DNA of 64,000 nt from Marthasterias glacialis (taxonomy: Eukaryota > Echinodermata > Asteroidea > Forcipulatida > Asteriidae): the NCBI GenBank assembly GCA_911728455.2, contig OU452229.1:17116754-17180753 (forward strand), read 5' to 3'. The position numbers were made by a program, and so were the translations under genes. Positions 1 through 14,830 of the stretch are shown piece by piece. How positions within the stretch are numbered: position 1 is the first letter of the stretch; each line of letters opens with the position of its first letter. The notes beneath the pieces are model-generated. The model searched no databases, had not been told where the DNA came from, and saw only the letters and a program-made list of their open reading frames with translations.

Positions 1-420
1 GTATTTTGTCGATTTTCAGTTATTGTGTAATACCTGATTCCACACCTTTGTCCTTTTGTTCCAAGAAGAGGATTACGAGACAAAGAAAAGCTTTCACCAT
101 TGTTCATTCTTTGTATTTCGGCTCAAAGGAGTTAAGTCAGAGTGAACCACAGATCCACCCTTGGTTCCAGATTTAGTACCAATCATAGGCCATGACACAA
201 GGCCAAGGTTTAACAATTCACAGTGCATGAATTTGACATTTTCTCGACAGAGAAAACAAAAATCATGGTGCAATAGAGAATCTTTGTTCTCTCGGCTTTG
301 TCAAGGTTTCTTCTGCTAGAGAAAAATGATTCTCAAAGAAAAATGATTCCGGCTATTCTGAGAAACTAATCCCGTCAAGCTGGACGGAAAAAAATTGAAG
401 ATTCCCGGCGGGAACTGGTC
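1..420. mobile_element. Diverged copy of the TTAA-flanked element
   Basis: Matches 57355-57742 through blocks such as TTTGACATTTTCTCGA and TCTTTGTTCTCT and ends GGGAACTGGTC. The left part lies outside the window. Confidence 0.65.
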
Positions 421-3400
421 AAGAGGCTAGGTTCTAAAGTATTTATCATCCAAAGTTTGGACAGTTACAGGAAAGGGATTGGTGAAGGTTAGTGCTCAAC
501 AAATTTGGTGATGGGAAGTAGATGATCATGAAATAAAGAGGGAAGGATGGTTGGATTAACTATGCGAGGATTTGATGGATGGATGGATGGGTGGGTGGAC
601 AAAATGAGGTGATAAATCAAAGACAAAAGACAAGATAAATCATGCTTGACAGCCAATGAAGAGACCAATAATGGAATGGGTCAGACTGAAACTAATTCAA
701 GCAAGTACTACATTCATAAAATGACTAAGTTATATAAAAAAAAAAAAACCAAAAATGGCAGCATACATGTAACAACCAATATAAGTCTCTGGCCTGTTCT
801 GGACTCTTTGCCGAGCCTGTAAGAGAAATGTGGACACTTTGCAGTTAGATGAGGGCGATTCTCAACACATGGTGTTAAAATGACAAGGCTTTCAATCAAG
901 CCATATGCAAGGGTATAACACAGACTAAGACCGTAATAACCATGGTGACAGAACCTCTCCCAATCCCATTTCCTGTCAAAAATTCAAGGTCAACCTCAGT
1001 ATTTTATTTTTTTTCCGTTCCTTCTCAACCAGCATGAAATCAATCCATTCTTTAATATTCCAAGATCAAAGAAACAAATCTATAAATTACTTCAATTCGA
1101 TCTTTGACTTCCGCAATCATATACATTTACAATTTCCCGCAGCGGTAGATTTTTTACCCTCAACCTTATTTTGAGGAAATTTGATATCAAATTTCCCTGA
1201 CTCCATGAAGTCAGTACAGTGAACATGTCCACCCTTTCCCGACAAGACTGTCGAAAAATTTATGTGCATGAAAGCTGCTTTTATTTGTAGTGTTGGTTTC
1301 CAATGGTCGTTTCAGGGAAACTGAAACTTCTCTTTTATAAAAAAATAAACATCGTCACCATGATAAAACAGCTTGACAGAGTCCTTTTTGCTACACCCCT
1401 GCATTTTGTATTGAAGTGCTTGATGAGAGTAATCCAATAGTGAAGAATGGGAAATGTAACCACCATATCATGCGTTGTTTGTGTAACAGACACTATTCAC
1501 AGTGACATTCAGTACTAATTGTCTCAAAGATACACCCCAGCATTCAGTTGTTATCTTTGTTGCTGCATTGTTTATTTATTTATTTATTTTTATTTTTAAT
1601 TTTTTTTCAGAGACTATAATTGGCCAATCAAGAAGCATTGGGAAAGCCTCAACTGTCTTAAGACATGTTCAGACACTTGTTAAAAAAAACATCAAAGCAA
1701 ACTGTTTCAGCATGAACTGAGATACCATCTTTTAATAACTGATGTAGCTGCAAATATTCTGGGTGTACAGTTTTTGGTTCATCATCTCATTGAGTGCACA
1801 TACACATTGATCACTACAGATCCGACTTGTGGCCTCACAGCACACGAACCATGTACAAATAGAAGTAGCGTGAACTTCAGAGTGTAAATCATTTACATGC
1901 ATATTCATGATGACTGTATCTCCAATTTGATTGGTTAATTATTGATGACAACAGCAATCGTTTGGCCAATTACAAGTCAAAGAATGAAAGAAAAACGAGA
2001 GGTTGGGGGGAGGTGCAGAATTTCCAATGGATTAATCCTAGTGCAAGGAGTGATTGTGTTCAGAAGTAATGGTTTAACCAAAATTGTAGCGTTAAGTGAA
2101 CTGGTTAACCAAAATCCTTTGAAAAAAAAACAATAGTTAAAGGACAGATGAAAATAAAAAGTAAGATCAGACATGGACAGGTCTTCCAGATCTTGAAACT
2201 GAATTTTTACCTCTCGAAAAATGATAAATATATTCCTTATAAACGGGCAAATGCAAAGAAAACCAAAAGGTTATAATTTATTATTAAGGTTTTGGTTAAA
2301 CACGACGTGTATCTAATGGGTTAGTATAATTTGGGGTTGGTTCACCAGTTAATATCAGTCCCGGCACTAGTCTATTCTGTACTGAAGACAGCAGACTTGT
2401 ATTTGAATTTAGTCAACCCTTTTTCTACTAGAAAACTAAGTGTATGGACATCTATGTGTCGCCTACGTACAAGGAAGTTATAACTGCAAAACAATGTATA
2501 TTATGCAGGTTAATGACAGTGTTGCACACACTCCAAATGAGATTATTTTTGCTTGGTGTGATCCGTGTGAATTAACAGAGAGAAAGACATCCACCTTGGT
2601 TGTGACAAACATTACACATCCTGAGCCAGTTATATTATAAAGTCCACCCACACCTCAATGGAGGAGTGATTTTGCAGACCAATTATCATAAAGCAATGAG
2701 AGTAAATAAAGACAGTACCCAATTACAACTATTCATGTATTGGTTTAGCTGAACTCATCTGAACAGTTGATGTACATAGAATAGGAGGAAAGAAAAATGC
2801 AGTATACATACGTACACACAGCCCAGCATGCATTATGCAATTGAAAATAAGACTTCTTCTATAATATACGTGTGCGTTGGCGAGAGCAATGAAAGCAGTG
2901 GGATTAATTTATTTGAGTATTAATCAAAAATGATTGATCAGTACATATAAATAGTCAGTCTGCTGGTGATCAGAAAAATTGTAAAAAAAAACCTAATGAA
3001 ATTTGGGGGGGGGGGGGGCAACCGTTTTCAATCAGCACAACACCACACGTTGGCATGGAGATACTCCGAGGTTAACAAAATATTAAATTAAATTGTTGCC
3101 TACCTCTGAAGGGACTGCAGGGTTTGGTTTAATTAAACAACCTCAACGGGAGGGTGTAGGGTGAGGATGATTTGAAAATTGAAGGCATGCAATTTATGGA
3201 AATTATTGATATCAGTTGACGCAAGCATAAAGCACTGTGCACAGATCATGTTTGTGACGTCAGCGAAGTGAATTTCACATTGGAATTTTTTTTTTTAAGT
3301 AAATAGGTTTGACATTGGTATTTTTCAAACCACTTCTCATTTTCTTTATGTCATAAAATTTTAGTATCTCTGTGTGTTTTTTTTTCCTTACAGATGTGTA

Positions 3401-4154
3401 ACATCATGAATAAGTCACAAATTCTTGAGTAGTTAGATTTGTTTAAAATCTCAAGTGTCATATCAAACTCCCCCCTCCCCATACAAGGCAAAATTGATTG
3501 CATATCAATTATTCTCAACTGTGATTTCTGTCTTCTGAATCTTAAAAACATGGTTGACTATTTCGGTAAAACTTAAACAAGTCAATTTTCCTTCCTTCAT
3601 GGACATGGTTTTTATGAGGTGTTTCTTGAAAATTAAAGGATTGGAATGTAGGTACTCTTTGCAGTACAAAGGTGAGTTAGCCCCATTTTTAGATTTTAAT
3701 TTCCAATAAAACTTGCTACTTTCGGATTCCTTGGTTAGTAATTATTGCAACTGAAGGGATGCTTATGAATATTATATGCACCAAACACACAGATCCTTGT
3801 CATTTGATTGGTGGAACACTTGTCACATTTCATCCTTCAGCCATGTGTTTACTACCACGACGGATAATTTTTGGACGGCAATACGGATTTTCGATGCTTA
3901 ATTCACAGCTTTCTTCCCCAAATAATCGTTCCCGCCCATTGGCAATCGAGGCAAGGTCATGTCACGTTGGACAAGGTTGGTGTTTACATGGAGTCGTTCA
4001 TGTTGTTTCACAGGGGTTTTTATTATTTGGTTTTTAGAGTGTGGGAAGGACGAGGAAACGTATCTACTTTGTGTTTATTGTGAAAAAAAATTCAAATGAC
4101 AAGGATGTGAGAGTTATATTAAAGAACAATTTTGAATGCATTTCGTTTGTTAAT

Positions 4155-4253
4155 TGTCGCAGAATATAATCATGAGGTAAAAGCTGGCTTTTCCATTCCA
4201 CCTCGTGAAATGGAATAGACCAGACTTCACCTCATGATTAAATTCTGCGACAA
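4155..4253. repeat. Inverted repeat (hairpin)
   Basis: TGTCGCAGAATATAATCATG and its complement in CATGATTAAATTCTGCGACA. A similar hairpin is at 61374-61482. Two direct copies of a ~73-base unit (CTCCTACTGTCTGACCATTC) follow at 4288-4361 and 4408-4480. Confidence 0.7.
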
Positions 4254-7200
4254 TGCACTCAAATGCATCCAATATTTGTATACTAATTATACCTCCTACT
4301 GTCTGACCATTCAACATCATCCACTGTGGGTTATGAATGATACACACACTATGCCAGCCTGCAATATGATTATCATGTGGGATAGGCATACACAGTAAAC
4401 AGTCAACCCTCCTACTGTCTGACCATTCAATATCATTCACTGTGGGTTGTGAAGGATACACACACTATGCCAGCCTGCAGTTGAAAGATTTCAAGTAACT
4501 GGTGAACTCACTGGAAAATGCTACCCAGAGTAGGGAGGAAGTATTCTTTCCTCCATGAATTAATAAACATCCTACTCTTGAAAGAGTATTTCCCCCATGA
4601 TCAATTTTTCAATACAAAATGTGCATTTAAAATGTAAATTATGACACTTTGTGTTGTTGTTTATTTACATTTCCAAAAGTCAGTGGGAGCACCAAGGTCA
4701 ATGATAGAGGGTTTGTCATGTGATTTCATCTTATGACCCGCGGTGTAAACTGCTGCTCGATTACAAAGCATAGTATTGAACTCTTTGATGTTGTGAAAAT
4801 GGCAAAATGAAAGGTACATAATTGGTCTGATAAAAGGGCTCCAGTATGTGAGTAATAAGAGGTTACTCTGTGAAGAGTTCAGAAAACTTTCATGTATTGG
4901 TAAGATAAACGTTTGTAATGAGTACCATTGTAATCATATGCACTGTAAACAAATGCCTATTTTTATGGGCCTCATCTCCCCTCTGTGTCATGCTGGGTAA
5001 TGAAGCATGACACTCAGTCTAATTACTCTTCGATTTCTGTCATCGAGTAACAAGAGAGTACATGTAGGCTGTGGTAATCATAGACTATTTGCAACTTATG
5101 CCAAATAAGTTGCTGATGGCAATGAATGTGCATTGTGGGTGGTTTGAATATGTAGTGTTAGTATCAAAAATATATCATGTTGCCTTGGTTTTTAGAAGAC
5201 TGAGACAAGCACTCTTGTGAAAAAAACGAGCAGTAATCATGGAGCCTGCTGAAATTGTTCAGAAGAATTTTTTTAAAAAGAAAATTCTTTCTAGTAGATT
5301 TCAAAAGAAGTTCAGAGATGAAGGGAAAGTCTGAGAAGTGAGGGAAAGGAGTGATTAGAGTGCAATGCTTAATAGAGCACCCAAGATGCCTAATGGTGTA
5401 GCATGAGCAACTTTCAACATTCGCAACAAGGAAACATGCAAAGGCAGCCCAGTTAATAATGCAAATCCTGTCTTGAAACACAAACAAAAAATAATCCAAC
5501 AAAACAAAACTGACTTCACTTGAAACTGTCTTGTATATAGTGAGAAACACAGAAACGTGCAAGATGTTTAACTTGTTTTTTTTTGTTCATTTATGCACAA
5601 CCTCATCAGACCTACTTTGTTTTCTACCTGTGTATTTCAATATCCATCGAAGAGGAAAGCATTTTTGATGAGTTCTTAACTGTAATAAACCCAGACATTG
5701 TAGACACTCTTGTTTTAAATTTCACTTATCGCCGTTTGTAATTTATGGAAACTCAATATTGTGCTGTTCACAGATTATTTCCCACAGCTTCATTTATCTC
5801 TCAGGACACTAATTGGAAGAAATTATTGCTTTGAACCCTTTTATCAAAGCGTATTTGTAATGAATTGAAAAAACTTTTTTTCAAGTAAAATAAAAAAATT
5901 ACACTGTTAAAATTTGAAGAAGAAAAAATATCCATCACCACTAACATACCATTGCTCCAATCTTAATTGTACCATTATGCAGAGTTAAAGAGATCATTGC
6001 CAAACAAGTGTTTCAGAACTTCTCTGCAAACTTGCCTCAAAATTGTGAAGGCTTCCTCAAGTTGTCAGGTCAGTGTTAAGACAGTGATAAAATATTATTG
6101 GCTTGCACACTTCCACTGAGAAGTACTTTACACTTACTATGTTGACTTTGAGTCTGTCCAAAAAGATTACTCAAAAGAATCAGCACTGAACGAAAATGTT
6201 CAATTTTGCGATCAATAGAGTTTCCTCAACGCCTGGCTAGGTCCTTCCCAAACAATAACACGTACCATTATGGGTTTAAGGCCTAGCAATACCTTGAGTG
6301 TAAAAACTGACACCATGACAAGTGCATAATTTTGATCGGGTGTTAGGGATGGTCGATGGATAATGATGTACAGTGTAAGCTTTGTGCAAAGACGGCCCCA
6401 AAAGAAATGAAGCAACCTCAAGTTGTTGTTAGTATACAGTCAGTTGTTCCTTCTCACAAGATTAGATTTAGTTCAACCTGCCAAAAAATGACATGCCGTC
6501 ACAGTCACACACACATTTGTAACTAGCACTTGAAGCACAAACGAAAAACACAAAGTGATCGTGAGATTATACCTAGATAAAATGTGAGTGAAAAACTGCT
6601 AATTTAAGGAATTAATTATGCAGGGAACATGAGAAAGAAATGGCAAAAAGCAACAGATGGCATGTTACACGAAAGGCGGTTTGAAAAAGTATAAAACGTT
6701 GGCTAGATTTTGAGTGACCTTTGTGCCTATGGAACTAGCCCTCTGGTCTCAGGGAGGGCAGGGGTGAAACGAGGCACGAACGGCTAGCTGTAATGGAAAT
6801 AAAAAAAAGTGAAAGAAACACACAACTGGGGTTTAGATTGTGCTCTTACTTCACCGACACAAGGCCTACATACACGTAGGTTTATCACCAAACCTCACGG
6901 ACCCATAGCCTTTTTCTTGATTAATAATCACCAACAACTAATTGACTATATTCTACTAATTTTCATGCCAGTGTTGATGACAAACATACAGTGGAGTTAC
7001 CAGCATTAACCCAAACTAAAATCATCTAAGCTACATACATTTCTTAAGTCTTCTACTTTGGGTTATTACAAAGTTACGCCTCTTTCCTACACGTTGGTAC
7101 AATTTTCAAGCTGAAAATATTTTAAACGACGCCAAGTGATTGTACTTAACCCGTCACTTTGTGTTGGCATTGATGTTAGTAAGTTTACCCGGCTCATGTC

Positions 7201-9289
7201 ACATTGTCCACAGTCTTGTATCGTGTATCAAAGAAATAAACCCCAGAGAATGCAAAGTGCTTCAACTTCCACATTTTCCATCAATATGACCGTAGTCATT
7301 ACATCTTACCTTCATCGTACTTTCATGTACTCCCATTGGTTGTTCAGTCTTCTAGATCAACCAATCAGGTGAGGTAAAACTACAATGAATGTGCCCACTT
7401 ACAAAAAAGGCGGGCACTTTACCATATAAGGGCATGCCCCTGGGCACATGCTGGATACTATACAGTAATAAATCATTCTCCAGGTTCTATTTCAATACTT
7501 GAAGATGGCAATGCGCCCTCTCTTGACAGGCTAAGAGGCAGAGCGTTTGCTCCGCAACGATCAATGCTTCGCCACATAAGTATCCTCCTAACACCTACGG
7601 TTAACCTTCTTACATTATGAAGACCTTGAAGAACACTTGTATACATGTACATCAGCTCTGATGGTCTATAAAGCACGGTCTTGTTCTCGAAAATCCTAAG
7701 ATCACGTTTGTCAGGTCTCAGTGATTTTAGGGTCTCAGTCCTGTCTCTGTACATGTAGGTTGGTCTGAGGTATGGCATATCTACACCAAATCTTCCCTAG
7801 ATTATTTGGTAGCATGCATAACGGCCGATACATACAGTGAAGGAAATAAATATGCATGCAAATCAAGAACCACAATGTCCGAATTATCTCTGAATACTGT
7901 TGGAAAGAACTCTCAATGAACACACAAATAAAATCAAACAAATACATTTAAAATGATGAAAATGCCAAAATGAAATGAACTACGTTATATAACTTAAAAC
8001 AAAGAAAATATAACTAACCATACATAATAAAACAATTGCAACTTGTACCAAATATTTCTTAAATTACTTGAATGACAAAAGGGTGAAAATATACTACACT
8101 AACATGTGGGGAAAGCAACGCACATGTGTCATATGTACTTCATGCTTTTATCAACACGACTCTGACAACAGAAATTCATAAGCGAACAGTGTTGTTTTTT
8201 GAAACGGAAATCCAGAAAAACAGACAGTGGATTCATACTGTCAAAATCTCAAGACTGAAAAAACAATTCATTGAAATAGTTGATTAATACTGTGCTCATC
8301 CATATTCTAAGCAACAACAAGTAATAGAAGTCAATGACAAAATGTTTTTAGTCTACTTATTCTGGTGTCATGAAGTTCACTTGACATTATATTACCATCA
8401 GAGATCAGAGCTCTGATAATTTAAAAATATAACCTTCCTAATCATATTTTATGTGAGTAAGCACTTTAACAGTCAAGTGTGATAAATAATGCATTATCAC
8501 AAGAAATTCTTTTGTCTTGCTGATGATGCTGATGATAGTTACTTTTGATACCATCTATTAATTTCTTAAACACATTTCTGATTGCATCATAGAGTGTGCA
8601 AACCCATAATTAAAAGCTATGCGTACATCCATGTACATGTAAGGTACATACATACAGAATACGTAGAAAACATGCTCAAACATGTATGATGTACACAAAA
8701 TTGTACATGTACAACATGTAGTGTACAACTGTCACCAACCCACCCCCTCACTCTCATCCCCGATCTTCGTGAATTTTTGTAAAAAGATGACTATGCACCC
8801 CTGGCGATGCTTCCTAACCAACAACATGAAACCATTCAGAATAACAGCATGTGTGCATGTGTACAGCATTGAGTTTTCCTCGGTTCTCATTAGCACATAT
8901 ATGTACAAGTGAAACATCACCTCATGAATCAGAATATGTTTATGCCATAATTTCCTAATAAAGGCTGCTATTTACACAACCGGGAGTATGCAAATCACAC
9001 GCACACATGAAGTGTGTACGTAAAGTGCATTCCACACTGCACAGGGATTAATCACGATCATGGTTAGAGTCATCTTATCTCGGCATTTACTGCTCCTCAA
9101 TGCTTGGTATCATTTCAGAGGTTAATAACAGGGACTGGTCTTGTAATTAAAGAAACCAGGAGCAGGTGATGAGTGTGGGGAGTCTGGACATCATTGGCGC
9201 AGCTACCCTTGGAAGATGGACCCTAATAAACTTCAACATTAAAGGGGTTTTCAAAACCACGCATCGGGTTTAGTTTCTTGAAGGCACTA

Positions 9290-9500
9290 CACAGGATCGG
9301 TAAAGCTGACAGTGCAGTGTTCTTACTTTGTCTGATTCAATATAGACATGAAAAAAATGAATCTGTGAAAATTTGGGCTAAATCTATCGTCTGAGGCAGG
9401 AGATAATAGTGAAAAACAGTGCACACATTTCAGAAAGTCAACACATTGTCCTTAATTTCGATTGTTACAACCAAAATCCGATGGGTTTTATTTTTATTTT
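9290..9500 (-). repeat. Copy of the AT-rich repeat family
   Basis: Reverse-complement match to 18535-18750, through CAACACATTGTCCTTAATTT and TGATAGT-like blocks. Confidence 0.6.
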
Positions 9501-10265
9501 TATTAGGGGGGGGGGGGTTCCCAGGTTTTCAGAAAGAATTTTGTGAAGTGTGACAGCATTTCAGAGGGAAATATTTCACAGAAAAATTGGTTCTATAATT
9601 AACTTCATAAACAGTTAAGCTTTCAGACTGAAACTAAAAAAAAAAGTTTTTTTTATCCTTACTAATCCAGTATAGTGCTCTTAAAACATTTCAGACCTAA
9701 GTAACTGATGCCAAAGTTTAATCTAAGTTAGTTTAACCTGCATGTTTTAATTACCTTCATACAGCTAGGCTGAATGGGGTTTCAAGAAGTATGAAAAAAA
9801 TGTGCATCCGCATAAAAGTTAAAATGTAGGTAGGATGTGAAATAAATACCAAAATCCTGGAACCTAAAAAAATATTTATGCAAAAAACAAAGCAACTTTG
9901 ATGGCCTCAGTAATGCTCTATTACTCTGCCTCGTCTTATAATTAATACTTCATAATAAACCAGATCTGATGAACTGGTGACTTCATTTGAAGTGTAATTG
10001 GTAAGGAGACGAATGGTTAAAAATTTTCACCCAGTTTCCCTTGTGGCTTATTGCTTGATATTTAAAAAAAACAAAAAGTCGCATCACCCTTAAGGTAGAT
10101 CCCCACGCTGCCGCATCCCATGTTGTATCCATAGAGCTAGCTCTATGGTTATATCGTATATAAATGGGATGTGATCCCTGGCTACACAGCTGTAACCAGT
10201 TGAATGGTTTTTGACTGGCACCCCCCCCCCCCCCCAAACAAAGATATTGGCAAAATAGAGAGACC

Positions 10266-10400
10266 GCCAACATTTGGGCTAGATCGCTCAGTTGTTTGAG
10301 CATCGGTACATTAAGCCGGTTGTCACAGGTTTAAATCCCACTCAAGTAAATTTTTCTTTGTTCACCCAAAAATTGGCAAGGGGGTCATAAAAAAAAGAAC
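10266..10400 (+). mobile_element. tRNA-derived SINE
   Basis: GGGCTAGATCGCTCAGTTGT, then CAGGTTTAAATCCCACTC and TTTTTCTTTGTTCACCC. A 3' fragment of another copy (CCAGTTTCCCTTGTGG) lies at about 10031. Confidence 0.65.
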
Positions 10401-11294
10401 ATTTTGTCAGGATGTAGGACTATATGAGTACTACTTAATTAACGCCCCCGCCCCCTTCACCAAAAGTAGTACTTATTAACATTTGTTGTGCTTGCCAATA
10501 TTAATGTGTATTACCATAATGTTCATAATAACTACCCCCCCCCCCCCCCCCCCCCCATTTTTCCAATACAGCAAAACCAACATAAGTACTTGCTGGATTT
10601 TTAAGCCATTTTATTTTTCCTTTGTTGATTGGACTAGTACAAGACTATCAACATTTTTAAAAACCTTAATTAAAGTCTTACACAGTGTCCGCCCCCCCCC
10701 CCCCCCCCAGTCTTCTTTGTATGACCGTGGAAATGCTGAAAACTTTAGACTGCCCCTTCACTAATTGCCAAGCTCTTAACTATATACACGGATGTTGTTT
10801 TAATTCAGTAGACCGAAGACCATTCTTCTGAACAATCTCTCTCAACCCTGGGGAGCTGGGATCAGCTAATCTGAAAATTGCTTCTTATGAATAAGTTATT
10901 AAATAAGCCCATGACTTGGAAGTAATTAAACCCTTCATGGCTTCATAATGAGGATCATAATTAATTCATTTCAAGACTTGAATACCTTTTAACAATGCTT
11001 ACTGATGACTGTTGTGGTGAAGCATGACTTTTCTTGTTCAAATTTTTATGATGAAAATATGAGGATCAAATACTTCGCAATAAGGCCACTTAAATGTTGT
11101 CCTTTTTGTTAATTTTTTTTTCAGGAATGCTAAAGCAGTATGGGAAAATGAGCTGCTGACGAAAATATCTTGTATAAAAATAAAGAAAGAAACTCTGATC
11201 AATTGCCAACTTATTTGTTTATAATTTGGAACCAATTTTTACACGATGGAAATACAACCTTTGTGAAACAGTGAATTGTTTAGTGAATAAGGCC

Positions 11295-11455
11295 TATATA
11301 CCCCCTTGTATATGACGTCACAAGCGCAAACAGCTTCCTCACTGAGGTCAAAGGAAGTCCCATCAATGGCTGAGAGTTGTGTGTGGTACGTACCCACGTA
11401 CACGTTTACATTGATTGACCTCAGCGATGGTGGTCTGTGCATGGGGTCTATTACC
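11295..11455. mobile_element. Diverged MITE of the ATAGACCTTATGCAT family
   Basis: Shows TATATGACGTCACAAG, CACTGAGGTCAAAGG and GGGGTCTATTACC, in the order of 49733-49862 but with about 30 extra bases. Confidence 0.45.
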
Positions 11456-11636
11456 ATGAAATTTTACTACTAATTCCAATGATGAGAAGTGTATAGTCAA
11501 AAATAGACGTCTACATTGTAATTAATAATACATTAATAATATTAATAATTCGCAGGCTCATAAAGGGTTTTTGTCAAAGTGTGAAGGCACTTTATTCATG
11601 TCGTACCTAACCTAACTGATCTACTTAAGTTATCTA

Positions 11637-11873
11637 GAGCCCTTTCCACACGATGGACAAAAAAACATTCCTGGCAAAAATTTTTCAGTGTTTGTGAAAT
11701 ATTACGAAATGAGCTGTGTGAAAGGAAAGTAATTTTTCACATGTGAAACATACATTCCTTGCAAAATTTTCTCAAGCACTGAGAAATTTTGTAGTAGGTC
11801 CGGACCTAGGACACAATCTTCTGCTAGCGGTCGTTTAGACTAAGGACCTGCGCGAAATCATTGTGTGAAGGGA
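11637..11873. mobile_element. MITE with CCCTTTCCACACGATG ends
   Basis: AGCCCTTTCCACACGATG at the left and CATTGTGTGAAGGGAACC at the right. No coding capacity. Confidence 0.45.
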
Positions 11874-14589
11874 ACCTGTGCCGGCAAAGCATGTATCCAC
11901 AGCTTTGCCCGTTAGACTTATTACTGTGTGTAACAGACTAAACTAATGTTGACATAGTTGAACTGAATATTTACATATGAATATGTCCATAACAATGTTG
12001 AACACACTCAAACAAACCCTCTGGCATGGTTTTATTTGAAATGTTAAGTCGACATATTGATTTTCCTTTTATCAGCATGCACTTGCACGGCCACAAAGTT
12101 TAATCATTAATATTTGGACAAACTGAAGTTGCAAAGAGTCAAGAAATATTCGTGTGTGTTTCTGTGTTTGCAAAGCACTAAAAGACAGAGTCTAAAAAAA
12201 AGACCTGCACTACATGTTCCAAACATTATGTTCCTCCCTACATGATACATGTAAGTATTGGGTACATGAACTATAATAAAAGGCTGCACAAAATTGTAAT
12301 GAGGCTCAATTGTTCATTGTTCCATGACAAAAATCAATCTTGTTTTGTTTTTTTTACCCTTGAGTGATTTAAGCACTGTTATGTATAGACTCGGTGCTTC
12401 AGTGCTTTGTGGGTCTTGCACAACAAAACAAATCCACAAGCTACCCATATGGGATTCAACCACCCCACCCCCATCTTTTTCTCAACCAAGTGTGAGTCTT
12501 GCAGAACGAAAACAAATATGTACCGTCTACCCGGATGAGATTTGAACCCAAGAGCAGAAACAGTAGATGTCTTGTACATTGTACACTAGACAACCAAGCT
12601 TGCCTGGTTAAGAGAGGTCATATAAATGTTTGGCTTGTAGATCGTGTGTCATACATGTACATGTATTGTCATCTTTTATTTGTTCAGTTCAATTCCAATT
12701 AATGGAACCAACCCAAGGAATAAAGGGGCAGATAGTGTGTTAAACTATGTTGCACCATGAAGGAAGCCGTTCTCCATGGTTATAATGTACACTGTCAGTG
12801 CATGAATGTGTACCTGGAATGTCCTTTCAAGGTAAAAGAACAGCCACACTTGCATTAGTTAAGCTCCCTCAGTTTGCCTTGTGCAGTGTTGAAGCTTAAG
12901 GCTACATGTAATTCATTGCATTCAACCAGGTGTACATGTAGGCAAAAGACCTGGCCAGTTGAGGCTTTGTGTGAGTGGATCCTTTAATTGATTATTGATC
13001 AAGCATCCTTTATATGAAGTGTCTGACTGCATAATGGATCCTGCTTGCTAAATACCATCAATGATATCATATGCATTACGGGGGAAACATACATAAATCC
13101 ATGAACACAGTTGCAATATAGTGTACACGTAGATGACGATTGAAGAACCTATTTACAAAGACCCTGCAAATAACGTCATCAGCTACATGCTAGTTTGGGG
13201 GCTTCAAAATTACTGTGCGCATTTGATGCCTGAATGAAATGCCTAGTATATTATTGTTAATACCTGCATTTCCAACAGAATTTAGGACAACTCTTGTGTA
13301 CCACAGTACCACCTACATGTACATCATGTTCTTTCTTGATCCCTTGAACCTGCGGACCCTGAGTCTGCAAGGGGGTCCATGAACACAAAGGGCATGTGAA
13401 TAGGTAACTGCCTTCATTACTATAGTGACTCTTTAATTCTGTATTCAGGCATGCAACTGCAGTTTGTCAAAAAACAAGGAGAGTGACTCGCACACCATCA
13501 AAATGTCTTTCCATTTTTAATGGCACAACTGAGAAACCAAAACCCGAGGAAATCAGCTGATCAGCTGAAAAGTTGCATGCCTGTGTATTTTTGCATAAGT
13601 CTATAAGTTTATGCGCCAGACAAAATAATGGTCAACTTGGAGTTACGTAGAATATAAACTTCTGTTTTTTCCCAAATGATAGTTATGTTCTTTGATATTG
13701 ATTCAAAATTAAGAAATGTGAAAGAGCATGTAAAGGTGCGTATTTTCTTCTAGACAAGCTTACAATATTTATGAACATGAAACATGTATGCAATGCTTAT
13801 TGTACATGTCCGTTCATGTCCATAAAATGTCCTATAGCCCATATGCATGTCCCGGTGCCCATGACCAGAAAAGATCGGCGCGCAAGGGATTCTGGCATCA
13901 TGGCGTGCTGATTTTGAAGCAATGCAGTACACAAAACATAAAACTTGGCATTACATATGTACAGCTCGGCATCCATCTTGACGACTTGATTCCTTTTTAC
14001 ATGTACTCGGTTTCCCAAGATGCATTACGGCATATAGTTAAGATGGCGCCTAGGTGCATATCATGGGCTATTGGGATCACTCAGAAGGAAGATAGCTCAA
14101 TTAGAATCAAAATCAACTCCAATCTATTGCGATTGACTGCACCTGCTACCCCAACATAAATAAAGAGAACTACCAGTAAACATTGAATGCTGTCTGCTTG
14201 GCTTTTCAAATGCACACAAAGATTTGCAGTCATGATTTAACCGTTGGCTTGCTACATCATACACCAACAGTGGCAGATAACAGCCCCTCTGTAAACCCAA
14301 TGCCATTCATCAAAACAGATAATGCATATATTCTAGGTCATGACATTTCTGCATGTTTCTTTAAACTGACTCCATAATCAAACAGTCAGCCATGTTGGGT
14401 CATTGTGGCAGTGATTGAAAACAAAAAAGGTATGGTCTCAAAATGGGGGTGAGAGATTTTGAAGCAAGACTTCTTTTTTGCTCTGAGGGTCATTGCTATT
14501 GCTACCCATAACATCTAATGGAGTACAACTAATGTGTACTCTATTTGCAGCCTTAAGACAACACATAGAAATTGTATGTTCAAAATTGT

Positions 14590-14830
14590 ATTTTGTGTTT
14601 CCAACCTCTTGTGGTTAAACCAGACTCTTCCCCTACCCCCCTTTGCCTCCCTCTTCATTGTTCGTCCCTTGCATCTTTTGACTGCTTTCTGCCTCTCTCT
14701 TTTCACTTCTTTCCACTTGACTGCTTCTGTTACTTAGGTAAACATGGACTTGTATGTGTGCTGTGTTGTCATTTAGCCTTTGAGAAAGACTCTGCTAGGG
14801 TCGAAACGTGAGGTCATTAAACAAAAATTG
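14590..14830 (+). repeat. Dispersed repeat copy
   Basis: Pyrimidine-rich stretch ending with TTTGAGAAAGACTCTGCTAG and GGTCGAAACGTGAGG, the plus-strand form of the repeat at 44180-44345. Confidence 0.5.

Noticed and set aside
4150-4461. 103-codon minus-strand frame
   Set aside because: Spans a hairpin and a direct repeat pair; the translation repeats itself (HNPQWMMLNGQT-like).
5164-5562. 132-codon minus-strand frame
   Set aside because: Residue mix is unlike a conserved protein, with no splice sites or similarity recognised; likely chance in AT-rich DNA.
13788-14159. 123-codon plus-strand frame
   Set aside because: Overlapped by two open frames on the other strand, lacks recognisable motifs and includes TACATGT-rich sequence; probably non-coding or mobile-element derived.
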